DNA of 5,741 bases from Acidimicrobiales bacterium. GTDB taxonomy: Bacteria > Actinomycetota > Acidimicrobiia > Acidimicrobiales > Aldehydirespiratoraceae. The stretch spans positions 1 to 5,741 of the forward strand of contig BQJV01000233.1 of NCBI GenBank assembly GCA_021604885.1, given 5' to 3'. Shown here one piece after another: positions 1 through 5,741 of this stretch; positions within the stretch are counted from its first letter, which is position 1, and each line of letters begins with the position of its first letter. A program made the position numbers and the translations under genes. Under the pieces are notes generated by a model that did no database searches, was not told the DNA's origin, and worked only from the letters and a program-made list of their open reading frames with translations.

Positions 1-2
1 AC

Positions 3-761
3 TTCGACGACGCCATGCGCCGAGCCGCCGAGCGACCTCGGCTGCTCTCCGGCGCCGACCCGACGACGGATACCGCCCGCCAGGCCGCCAACTTCGCCGC
101 CATCACCGCCGAGCTCGATGCGCCGGCTCCATCCCGGCTCGCCCGCGTCCTCCTGCGGCTCGGCGTCGGCGAGGGCAACGTCCCCCTCGTGACCGCCACA
201 CCGGCGCTGCGTCGGTCGTGGGTCATCTCCGTCCTCGTCGCCGTGCTGTTCGCCCTCTCGGCGGCGACCAACAACACCGCCGACGGCGCCGACCGGATCG
301 TGGCGTTCCTCACGCTGGCCCCGCTCATTCCGCTGGCCGGCGTCGCCCTGGCCTTCGGTCCGGCCGTCGATCCGACCCATGACGTCGCCCTGGCCGCCCC
401 GATCGACGGCTTCCGCCTGTTCCTCGTCCGGGCGATGACGGTCGTCGCGGCGAGCACCCTCCTGCTCGTGATCGTGTCGATGCTCGTCCCCGCCGGCGGC
501 TCGCACCGGATCGCATGGCTGCTCCCGGCCCTCGCCGCCACGTCGGTCACCATGGCGCTCGCCACGCGCTTCGACGCCCGGTTCGCGGCCGGCGGCGTCG
601 CCGTCGCCTGGCTCGTCATCGTCACGATCGCCGTGGGCGCGACGAACACCGCCGACGCCTTCGGCCCGACGATGCAGGTCCTCAGCATGTTCGTCACCGC
701 CGCCGCCGGCGTCGGCTTGTTCCAGCGCCGCCGTCGCCTCGATGTGATGTCGGACCGATGA
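3..761 (+). CDS. Six-helix membrane protein paired with ABC ATPase (5' end missing)
   Basis: The frame is already open at the left edge (codons from base 3 read F-D-D-A before the first ATG at base 15), so the true start probably lies outside. Counting from that ATG (248 residues), there is a soluble helical stretch at 1-66 and six hydrophobic segments near 68-84, 94-115, 136-158, 166-185, 191-208 and 219-236, then a basic tail (QRRRR). An even helix number and basic C-terminus put both ends in the cytoplasm. The segment GPAVDPTHDVALAAP at 115-129, before helix 3, and the pre-membrane segment ending ATPALRRSW resemble actinobacterial membrane proteins that carry an N-terminal zf-HC2 (anti-sigma-like) zinc finger and sit beside an ABC ATPase. 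The zinc finger itself would lie upstream and is not visible. The stop overlaps the ATPase start (ATGA), indicating translational coupling. Role inferred: membrane partner or regulator of the ABC module; it could also be a plain ABC-2-like permease. Confidence 0.72.
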   Translation, partial: FDDAMRRAAERPRLLSGADPTTDTARQAANFAAITAELDAPAPSRLARVLLRLGVGEGNVPLVTATPALRRSWVISVLVAVLFALSAATNNTADGADRIVAFLTLAPLIPLAGVALAFGPAVDPTHDVALAAPIDGFRLFLVRAMTVVAASTLLLVIVSMLVPAGGSHRIAWLLPALAATSVTMALATRFDARFAAGGVAVAWLVIVTIAVGATNTADAFGPTMQVLSMFVTAAAGVGLFQRRRRLDVMSDR

Positions 762-1603
762 GCCCCGTCGTCGCCGTCAACGGCATCCAGCATCGTTACG
801 GGAGCAAGGACGCGCTCGCGGTCGAACGACTCGTGTTCGAAGGCGGCTCGACCGCGGTGCTCGGCCCGAACGGCTCGGGGAAGAGCACCCTGCTCCGCCT
901 GCTGGCGACGGTGGCCGAGCTCCAGACCGGCACGATCCGCGTGGACGAACTCGATCCGCTCGACGCACTCCAGCGCACGGCCATCCGGCGCAGACTCGGC
1001 TACGTGGCCCAGCGTGACGGCCTGCCGCCCCGGATGCGGGTCGGCGCGTTCCTCGACTATGTCGGCGCACTCAAGGAGATCGACTCGGCGCGGCTGCGGC
1101 GACGGTGGTCCACGTGGGCGCTCGAGCGGGTCGACCTGGCCGACGTCGCCGGCGACCGCATCGGCTCACTCAGCGGCGGCATGCAGCGCCGACTCTCGAT
1201 CGCTCAGGCACTGCTCGGCAGCCCGGACCTCCTCGTCCTCGACGAGCCACTCGCCGGTCTCGACGGTGAGCAGCGAGCCGCGGTGAGCAGCCTGCTCGTC
1301 TCGCTCGCCGAGACGACCACGATCATCGTCGCGACCCACCACGCCGAGGAGCTGGCGACACTGTGCCATCGCGTGATCGTGGTCGACGGCGGCCAGCCCG
1401 TGTTCGTCGGCACACCGGCGACGCTCGCCGACCAGGCCGCCGGCCGCGTCTGGGAGACGACGGCGCCGGACCAGGCCGCCGTCAGCCGTGCCGTCGGACC
1501 GGGCCGGTTCCGCTGCGTCGCCGATCGGATTCCGGCGGGTCAGGAGGCCGTGGTGCCCACCGTGGCCGACGGCTATCTCGCGACGGTTCGCCGGTCGTCC
1601 TGA
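758..1603 (+). CDS. ABC transporter ATP-binding protein
   Basis: A 281-residue nucleotide-binding subunit that would hydrolyse ATP on the cytoplasmic face to drive a membrane partner. All catalytic elements are visible in order: A-loop Tyr14, Walker A GPNGSGKST at 36-44, Q-loop Gln85 (YVAQ), signature LSGGM at 138-142, Walker B LLVLDEP at 158-164 with catalytic Glu163, D-loop AGLD at 166-169, and H-loop His194 (ATHH). After about residue 215 there is a short C-terminal extension, as in CcmA/ABC-2-type drug or polymer exporters; the substrate cannot be read. The start is the ATG inside ATGA, overlapping the upstream stop; a longer in-frame extension back to 515 is Arg/His-rich shadow sequence and was discarded. 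No permease gene follows: the next gene is convergent and overlaps the last 31 bases. The partner is therefore the upstream membrane protein or a gene outside. Confidence 0.93.
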   Translation: MSPVVAVNGIQHRYGSKDALAVERLVFEGGSTAVLGPNGSGKSTLLRLLATVAELQTGTIRVDELDPLDALQRTAIRRRLGYVAQRDGLPPRMRVGAFLDYVGALKEIDSARLRRRWSTWALERVDLADVAGDRIGSLSGGMQRRLSIAQALLGSPDLLVLDEPLAGLDGEQRAAVSSLLVSLAETTTIIVATHHAEELATLCHRVIVVDGGQPVFVGTPATLADQAAGRVWETTAPDQAAVSRAVGPGRFRCVADRIPAGQEAVVPTVADGYLATVRRSS

Positions 1604-2781
1604 CGGCTCGTCTCGCCGATCACGAGTGCAATCCACAACACGCCGGTCAACAGCACGATCGCGAGCACGAAGGCCGAGGCGCTCAACCCGATCGTGTCCG
1701 CGACCCAGCCGACGATGAGCGGGCCGACGATGTGGCCAATCCCCGAGAGCGTGTGGAAGCCGGCGATGAACGGCCCCGGCTCGTCCGGCGGTGCCATGTC
1801 GGTGCTCAGCGTCAGCATGGTCCCCGAGCTGAGCCCGTTGCCGATGCCCATCACGATCCCGGCGACGACGGCGACCGCGACCGTGTCGGCCATCGACAGC
1901 ACGATCAGGCCGATGGCCATCAGGGAGAAGGCCGGCACCATGCACGCCAGCCGACCGCGCCGGTCCATCAGCCAGCCTGACACGGGGAACAGCAGGAAGT
2001 CCGCCGCCGTGCCCACGGCGACGAGGAGGCCGATCGCCGCCGCATCGAGCTGGAGGTCGTCGCCGATCAGCGGCACGACGATGTTGCGTCCGTCGCGAGC
2101 CGACGAAACGAGGAGCGGACCCAGCGACGCCACGAGGAGCAGCCGCCGATGCCGCCACAACGAGTCGCGCACGCTGATGCGATCGGCCCGCTCGGCGATC
2201 GGATGCGGATCACGCCCACCCGGCAGCACGAGGGGAAGGGTGCCGAGCAGGGTCAACCCGCCGGCGAGGCCGAACGTCGCGTTCGCGCCGAAGCGGTCAT
2301 AGGTGAACCCGCCGACGATCGGGCCGACGACGTACGTCAACCGGTGCATACCGCCGACGAGTGAGTTCACCCGACCCCGCATCCCGACCGCCACGGTGCG
2401 GGCCACGAGGACCTGTCGCGACTGCGTGATGGAGGTGAAGCCAGTTCCCCAGGCGATCCGGAGGACCACGAGCACGATCACGGCCGAGGAGATGCCGAGC
2501 AGGGCCGTCGTGATCGCGCAGAGCACCACCCCGATCGCGAGCAGCTTGTCGGTGCCGCGCCGCTCGGCGAACGAGCTCGCCGGGAGGCCGCCGAGTGCGA
2601 GCCCGATGCCACCGGCCGCCGTCACGAGACCGATCAGCGACAGACGCAGGCCCTGTTCCTCGAGATAGACCGGGAAGATCGGCAGGAGGATGCCCGCGCC
2701 GAGGGTCACCATCCCCCACGGCAGGTAGACGGGGACGAGCAGGCGTCGGACCTCGCGCGGGAGCGAGGCGGGCGGGTTCAC
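1573..2781 (-). CDS. MFS transporter, 12 transmembrane helices
   Basis: A 402-residue major facilitator superfamily permease of the inner membrane, moving a small solute or drug by ion coupling; the substrate is unknown. Twelve hydrophobic segments can be placed near 12-38, 48-70, 79-97, 99-120, 140-160, 168-188, 213-238, 246-270, 280-298, 300-325, 338-362 and 366-390, with a hydrophilic central loop at about 189-212. The loop 2-3 motif A is degenerate (FAERRGTDKL, 71-80), while the matching loop 8-9 copy is close to consensus (GWLMDRRGRL, 269-278). The length is normal and the gene appears intact. The start is GTG: an in-frame TGA two codons upstream forbids any extension. That TGA is the stop of the preceding gene, so translation is probably coupled. 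The 3' end overlaps the ABC ATPase by 31 bases. Efflux-type MFS is my best guess. Confidence 0.9.
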   Translation of the reverse strand: MNPPASLPREVRRLLVPVYLPWGMVTLGAGILLPIFPVYLEEQGLRLSLIGLVTAAGGIGLALGGLPASSFAERRGTDKLLAIGVVLCAITTALLGISSAVIVLVVLRIAWGTGFTSITQSRQVLVARTVAVGMRGRVNSLVGGMHRLTYVVGPIVGGFTYDRFGANATFGLAGGLTLLGTLPLVLPGGRDPHPIAERADRISVRDSLWRHRRLLLVASLGPLLVSSARDGRNIVVPLIGDDLQLDAAAIGLLVAVGTAADFLLFPVSGWLMDRRGRLACMVPAFSLMAIGLIVLSMADTVAVAVVAGIVMGIGNGLSSGTMLTLSTDMAPPDEPGPFIAGFHTLSGIGHIVGPLIVGWVADTIGLSASAFVLAIVLLTGVLWIALVIGETSRQDDRRTVAR

Positions 2782-2784
2782 GAA

Positions 2785-3489
2785 TCAGTCCGGCACGTGC
2801 GTGTCGGTCCCGACCACGGCCGGCTCGAAGCGCGCCGACCAGTGGTAGCCCCCGAGGTCGGCGAACGGATCGCCGTCGAGGGCGTCGCCGAATGCGATCA
2901 CCATCCGCTGCTCCGTGGGGTCGACGCCTTCGTCCCACGAGGAGGGCATCACCGGAGCGGTCGTGCGCAGGACGAGGACGACATCGGCGTCGGGCCGCGG
3001 CGCATCGACGTCTCCCCAGCCGACGGCGACAGATGCGTAGCGACGGTCGAGGACCAGCGCCGGCGGAATCCCAGCGGGCCCCGTCGAAGCCGACTCGACC
3101 GCGTAGGTCCACGTGTGGAGGTGCTCGCGCTCGGCGAACAAGCGGTCCTCCTCGCCGGCCGCGACCATCTGGTCGACCGCGAACGCCTCCCGAGCCGCAT
3201 CGAACCCGGGCATCACGAAGTAGAGCGCGAGGTGGAGTCGCTCGGCGGGCTCGATGAACCGCGCTGCGCTGAAGACCCCGGGCGCCGCCGCAGCCGCCGT
3301 GTAGAAGTGATCCCGCTCGTACCAGTGGTTGAAGGCGCGGTCGTGGCCGTCGGCGGGGCGGATGAGCGCGAAGAGCACGGAGCCGATGCGCACCACACCG
3401 TCGTCGTCGACCACCCGCTCGCTCGTCCCCACCACGAGAGCATGCCAAAGGAGACGCCCGCGACGGGGCCACATAGGGTCTCGGGCCAT
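2785..3489 (-). CDS. Dimeric alpha/beta-barrel-like protein of unknown function
   Basis: I do not recognise a named family. The maximal frame gives 234 residues. Recognisable structure begins near residue 36 with a beta strand (IGSVLFALIRP, 36-45), then a helix with aromatic and charged residues (FNHWYERDHFY, 53-63), a second strand (GVFSAARFIEP, 71-81) and LHLALYFVM (85-93). This beta-alpha-beta order resembles ferredoxin-like EthD-type or dimeric alpha/beta-barrel proteins, and a weaker second half (about 142-221) could be another such domain. There is no signal peptide or membrane segment. The start is uncertain: ATG at 3489 lies in the same CCATGG palindrome as the divergent LLM start; ATG at 3474 and GTGs near 3435, 3414 and 3396 are also in frame and would better fit the domain boundary. 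It lies directly upstream of the MFS gene, in the same frame, so the two are probably co-transcribed; it may act on or bind the transported compound. Confidence 0.72.
   Translation of the reverse strand: MARDPMWPRRGRLLWHALVVGTSERVVDDDGVVRIGSVLFALIRPADGHDRAFNHWYERDHFYTAAAAAPGVFSAARFIEPAERLHLALYFVMPGFDAAREAFAVDQMVAAGEEDRLFAEREHLHTWTYAVESASTGPAGIPPALVLDRRYASVAVGWGDVDAPRPDADVVLVLRTTAPVMPSSWDEGVDPTEQRMVIAFGDALDGDPFADLGGYHWSARFEPAVVGTDTHVPD
3474..3479 (+). promoter_or_regulatory. Probable -10 box of the LLM gene (leaderless start)
   Basis: TAGGGT matches the actinobacterial TANNNT -10 pattern and is followed by eight bases and then the ATG at 3488. This spacing puts the transcription start at or very near the A of ATG, so the mRNA would have little or no leader. 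No convincing -35 hexamer is seen. An alternative reading is that the AGGG here acts as a weak ribosome-binding site nine bases before the ATG; the sequence alone cannot decide. Confidence 0.45.
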
Positions 3490-4528
3490 GGCTCCTCAGG
3501 ATCAACGGTTCCCCGAACTCGGCTTCTACACGCTCGCCGGTCAGGCGCAATCGTCACGTGACCTCCTCGATCAGGTCCGCGCCGGCGAGGAGATGGGTCT
3601 CGGGTGGGCGTTCATCTCGGAGCGCTACGACAAGAAAGAGGCCGCCACGTTGTCCGGCGCCGCGGCCGCGGTGTCGGAGCGCATCGGCATCGCGACGGCT
3701 GCGACCAACCACAACACCCGCCACCCGATCGTGACCGCCGGCTATGCCCGCACCATGCAGTCACTGACCGGCGGGCGATTCGTGCTGGGGCTGGGCCGCG
3801 GCATCGACCGTCTCCAGGACGCGTTCGGCATCGACCGGATCACGACCGCCCAGATGGAGGACTTCGCCGGCATCATGCGCCGGCTGTTCCGCGGGGAGGC
3901 CGTGATCGGCCACGACGGCCCGGCGGGGAAGTACCCGGTGCTGCACATCTCGTCCGAACTCGACGAGCACCTCCCGATGGGGCTCACCGCCTTCGGTCCC
4001 AACTCCCTCGCGCTCGGCGGTCGCTGCTTCGACCAGGTCGTGCTCCATACGTTCTTCACGGACGAAACCACCGCCCGTGCGGTCGAGACGGTCAAGTCCG
4101 CGGCCGAGCAGGCGGGGCGCGATCCCGACGACGTCCAGGTGTGGTCCTGCTTCGCGACGATCGGCGATCACATCTCCGAGGAGAAGCGGCTGATGAAGAC
4201 GGTCGGACGTCTGGCCACCTACCTCCAGGGCTACGGCGATCTCCTGGTTCGCACCAACCAGTGGGATCCCTCCGTGCTCGAGCGATTCCGAGCCGACGAG
4301 ATCGTCGCGAATCACCAGGGCGGGCTCGACGTGTCCGCCACGACCGACGTGCTCGAACACGTCGCCTCGCTGATCCCGGACGAGTGGCTCGCGCCGATGG
4401 CCGCCGGGTCGCCGGAGCAGTGCGTCACCGCGATCAGAGGCCAACTGGATCTCGGCTGCGACGGCGTGATCCTGCACGGCGCCACGCCCGACGAGCTGGC
4501 CCCGATCGTCGCTGCCTACCCGAGGTGA
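3488..4528 (+). CDS. LLM-class F420-dependent oxidoreductase
   Basis: A 346-residue cytoplasmic TIM-barrel enzyme of the bacterial luciferase-like monooxygenase superfamily, expected to use coenzyme F420 (or FMN) for hydride transfer; the substrate is unknown. Visible family features are the N-terminal helix-strand EEMGLGWAFISERY (34-47), the strand ERIGIATAATNHNTRHP (65-81), the hallmark LTGGRFVLGLGRG (93-105) at the cofactor phosphate site, and the C-terminal SPEQCVTAIRGQLDLGCDGV (308-327) typical of the barrel's last turn. It resembles the subgroup called TIGR03857 / MSMEG_2249 family, from memory only. The start is the ATG at 3488 because recognisable sequence begins there; an in-frame ATG at 3329 adds 53 low-complexity residues antisense to the neighbour. 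TAGGGT ends eight bases upstream, suggesting a leaderless transcript. The 3' end overlaps the convergent HAD gene by 13 bases. Confidence 0.9.
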   Translation: MAPQDQRFPELGFYTLAGQAQSSRDLLDQVRAGEEMGLGWAFISERYDKKEAATLSGAAAAVSERIGIATAATNHNTRHPIVTAGYARTMQSLTGGRFVLGLGRGIDRLQDAFGIDRITTAQMEDFAGIMRRLFRGEAVIGHDGPAGKYPVLHISSELDEHLPMGLTAFGPNSLALGGRCFDQVVLHTFFTDETTARAVETVKSAAEQAGRDPDDVQVWSCFATIGDHISEEKRLMKTVGRLATYLQGYGDLLVRTNQWDPSVLERFRADEIVANHQGGLDVSATTDVLEHVASLIPDEWLAPMAAGSPEQCVTAIRGQLDLGCDGVILHGATPDELAPIVAAYPR

Positions 4529-5214
4529 TCGAGCAACTCGTGAAGCGGGCCGATCACGACGTCGGCGACATCCACGAGATCGGGACGACCGCCGTAGAGG
4601 ACGGTCGTCGCGCCTGCGTCGCGCCCGGCTCCCATGTCGGTGCTCGAGTCGCCGACCATCGCCACGTCCGCCGGCGCGAGCCCCATCGCGGTGGCCGCCG
4701 CTTCGACCATTCCGGGGGCGGGCTTCTCGCCGAAGCCGGACTCGACGCCGTAGATCGCCGTGAAATGGTCCTGCCATCCGAGCTGCGCCATCTGGGTGGC
4801 TGCCCGTTCGGCATTGTCGTTCGTCGCCACGGCCATCGGGATGCCGCGGGCGCGGAGCGCGCCGAGGAGCTCTCCCGCTCCCGCCTCCGGCGTGGGCACG
4901 GCAGGCATGTGCCTCGTGATCGCGTCGTCGATGGCCGCGACCAGAGTGACGTCACCGACTTGACGCCCGATCAGCACGGCGAGCTTGTCCGCGAACTGGG
5001 CGCTGGAGTCGGCCACGAACGGTGAGTCCACCAGAATCGTGCCCGCCACGCGGTCGAACCCGAGCACCCGGTCCACCTGCGCGACGAGGTCGGGATCGTC
5101 GCCGGCGAACTCGGCGAGCACCGTCCCGAAGGCGGCGTCCCAGGTGGCATGGAAGTCGAGAAGCGTCCCGTCCTTGTCGAAGACGACGCCGCGGATCGGT
5201 CGAGAAGATGGCAC
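4516..5214 (-). CDS. HAD-superfamily hydrolase (phosphoglycolate phosphatase-like)
   Basis: A 232-residue cytoplasmic phosphatase of HAD subfamily I with a helical cap, resembling Gph/phosphoglycolate phosphatase; the substrate is not determinable. All four motifs are present: motif I VVFDKDGTLLD (10-20) with nucleophile Asp13 and acid Asp15, motif II Thr131 (VATNDN), motif III Lys164 (GEKPAPGM), and motif IV GDSSTDM (188-194) with Asp189 and Asp193 for magnesium. The cap covers about residues 25-105. The start chosen is the GTG at 5214, nine residues before motif I, as is usual for the family, and preceded by a TACCCT box. In-frame ATGs at 5277 and 5430 would add 21 or 72 residues; the former is Pro/Ala-rich, the latter runs through the soxB coding region, and neither looks genuine. 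It is divergent from soxB with a 61-bp gap and convergent with the LLM gene. It may be a metabolite-repair or general sugar-phosphate phosphatase; a link to sarcosine metabolism is only positional. Confidence 0.9.
   Translation of the reverse strand: MPSSRPIRGVVFDKDGTLLDFHATWDAAFGTVLAEFAGDDPDLVAQVDRVLGFDRVAGTILVDSPFVADSSAQFADKLAVLIGRQVGDVTLVAAIDDAITRHMPAVPTPEAGAGELLGALRARGIPMAVATNDNAERAATQMAQLGWQDHFTAIYGVESGFGEKPAPGMVEAAATAMGLAPADVAMVGDSSTDMGAGRDAGATTVLYGGRPDLVDVADVVIGPLHELLDHLG
4525..4557. repeat. Seven-base inverted repeat at the LLM/HAD convergent junction
   Basis: GTGATCG (4525-4531) and CGATCAC (4551-4557) are exact reverse complements separated by 19 bases. The left arm contains the LLM stop codon, and the whole element lies within the 3' coding end of the HAD gene. 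It could form a stem at the end of the LLM transcript, but there is no T-run, so it is not a standard intrinsic terminator. Chance in GC-rich coding sequence is a real alternative. Confidence 0.22.
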
Positions 5215-5220
5215 CTGCGG

Positions 5221-5226
5221 AGGGTA
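5221..5226 (-). promoter_or_regulatory. Probable -10 box of the HAD gene (leaderless start)
   Basis: On the minus strand TACCCT fits TANNNT and is followed by six bases and then the GTG at 5214, so transcription would begin at the start codon. No -35 match is evident. The spacing supports GTG 5214 over the upstream ATG at 5277, because a transcript from this box could not include that ATG. Confidence 0.5.
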
Positions 5227-5261
5227 GCGAGGTGCCGCTTTCGCCGGGCGCTGCGGTGGGG

Positions 5262-5267
5262 CAGAGT
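5262..5267 (+). promoter_or_regulatory. Possible weak -10 box of soxB
   Basis: CAGAGT is followed by eight bases and then the soxB ATG, the same spacing as TAGGGT before the LLM gene. It keeps the A at position 2 and T at position 6 of TANNNT but has C at position 1, so it is a weak match. It sits in the 61-bp gap shared with the HAD promoter, 35 bases from the HAD -10 box, so one regulator could affect both directions. No operator palindrome is evident. Confidence 0.28.
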
Positions 5268-5275
5268 GTCGGGCC

Positions 5276-5741
5276 ATGGCCCGCCGCAAACCACCCGCGA
5301 AGTATTCGGCGTTCGGGCTCGTCCGGCGGGGCATCACGAAGCAGTCGTGGCCGCGGGTCTGGCGCGAACCCGAGTGGCGGTCGTCGTACGACGTCGTGAT
5401 CATCGGCGGCGGCGTCCACGGGCTCGCCACCGCCTACTACCTCGCATCGAACCATGGCACCACGAACGTCGCCGTCGTCGAGAAGGCGTATCTCGGGTCC
5501 GGCGGCAGCGGTCGCAACACCGCCATCGTGCGCTCGAACTACCTCACCCCCGAGGGCGTCGCGTTCTACGACCGTTCGCTGACCCTGTACAACACCATGT
5601 CGACCGACCTGAACCTCAACGTGATGTTCAGCGAACGCGGCCACATGACCCTCGCCCACACGGACGCCGCCCTGCGGACGATGAACTGGCGGGCCGAGGT
5701 CAACAAGCTCCAGGGCATCGACTCGTCGGTGATCACCCCGG
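5276..5741 (+). CDS. soxB: Sarcosine oxidase beta subunit, N-terminal part (runs off the window)
   Basis: The first 155 codons of the FAD-binding beta subunit of heterotetrameric sarcosine oxidase, which oxidises sarcosine to glycine, passing the methyl carbon to tetrahydrofolate or releasing formaldehyde, with hydrogen peroxide formed. The N-terminus is diagnostic: KYSAFGLVRRG (9-19) and WPRVWREPEW (25-34), then the dinucleotide-binding strand-turn-helix YDVVIIGGGVHGLATAYYLA (38-57) with the GxGxxG-type glycines at 44-49 and the acidic ribose-binding Glu69 (VVEK). GSGGSGRNTAIVRSNY (74-89) and LNVMFSERG (114-122) also match the family. Family members are about 405 residues, so some 60% is missing, including the His near 173-175 that covalently holds FMN. 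The ATG start matches the family N-terminus. It is probably the first gene of a soxBDAG operon continuing right, divergent from the HAD gene. Confidence 0.92.
   Translation, partial: MARRKPPAKYSAFGLVRRGITKQSWPRVWREPEWRSSYDVVIIGGGVHGLATAYYLASNHGTTNVAVVEKAYLGSGGSGRNTAIVRSNYLTPEGVAFYDRSLTLYNTMSTDLNLNVMFSERGHMTLAHTDAALRTMNWRAEVNKLQGIDSSVITP

Noticed and set aside
515..757. In-frame N-terminal extension of the ABC ATPase
   Set aside because: The added residues are Arg/His-rich and lie inside the membrane protein in another frame. The ATPase fold begins at the ATG at 758, which overlaps the upstream stop.
3447..3454. AAAGGAGA, a strong Shine-Dalgarno-like sequence on the plus strand
   Set aside because: The nearest ATG (3488) is more than 30 bases away and no ATG, GTG or TTG lies at a usable distance; it is inside the minus-strand gene.
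3329..3487. In-frame 53-residue extension of the LLM oxidoreductase
   Set aside because: Low-complexity Ser/Thr/Arg sequence antisense to the alpha/beta-barrel gene; the family-like N-terminus starts at 3488.
3490..3498. GAGGAG on the minus strand before the ATG at 3489 as a ribosome-binding site
   Set aside because: The gap to the ATG is only two bases and the sequence is fully explained by LLM codons 2-4, so it is not good evidence for that start.
2297..3550. Minus-strand open frame of 417 codons
   Set aside because: Arg-rich shadow of the MFS and alpha/beta-barrel genes, both of which have convincing products in their own frame.
3604..5025. Plus-strand open frame of 473 codons
   Set aside because: Arg/His/Pro-rich with no motif or hydrophobic pattern. 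It shadows the LLM gene in another frame and then runs antisense to the HAD gene, as expected from high GC.
4952..5659. Minus-strand open frame of 235 codons across the HAD/soxB gap
   Set aside because: It runs antisense to soxB and out of frame with the HAD motifs, with no recognisable domain.
1..5741. CRISPR array, tRNA, mobile element or defence island
   Set aside because: No regularly spaced repeats, cloverleaf-like segments, transposase or integrase motifs, or terminal inverted repeats were seen; all genes are housekeeping, transport or metabolic types.

Overview
The window is GC-rich, tightly packed bacterial DNA carrying seven protein genes, two of them cut by the window edges. High GC, an F420-type luciferase-like oxidoreductase, a membrane protein of the kind often paired with actinobacterial ABC ATPases, and probable leaderless starts (TANNNT boxes a few bases before ATG or GTG) all point to an actinobacterium. 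A marine or soil Acidimicrobiia-type organism (Ilumatobacter-like) is my best guess, as an inference from style rather than from a marker gene.

Layout. (1) About 3-1603, plus strand: the C-terminal part of a six-helix membrane protein, then an ABC transporter ATPase joined to it by an ATGA overlap. (2) 1573-3489, minus strand: a probable two-gene unit of a dimeric alpha/beta-barrel-like protein of unknown function followed by a 12-helix MFS transporter. Only one codon separates them and they share a reading frame. (3) 3488-4528, plus strand: a luciferase-like (LLM) F420-dependent oxidoreductase, divergent from unit 2. (4) 4516-5214, minus strand: a HAD-superfamily phosphatase with a complete catalytic motif set. 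(5) 5276 to the right edge, plus strand: the N-terminal 155 residues of the beta subunit of heterotetrameric sarcosine oxidase (soxB), probably the first gene of a sox operon that continues outside.

The genes do not form one obvious pathway. The ABC pair is a small transporter or stress module, the MFS unit looks like an efflux or uptake module, the LLM enzyme is a stand-alone redox enzyme, and soxB opens a one-carbon (sarcosine) degradation locus. The only intergenic space over 10 bases is the 61-bp HAD/soxB gap. Both convergent gene pairs overlap at their 3' ends, and the alpha/beta-barrel and LLM open reading frames can start inside the same CCATGG palindrome.

I looked for a new defence, mobile or repeat system and found none: no CRISPR repeats, tRNA or rRNA, transposase, or inverted-repeat-bounded cargo. 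The most useful observations concern expression: probable leaderless promoters, a 12-base identity spanning two start codons, overlapping convergent ends, and two genes separated in frame by a single UGA.
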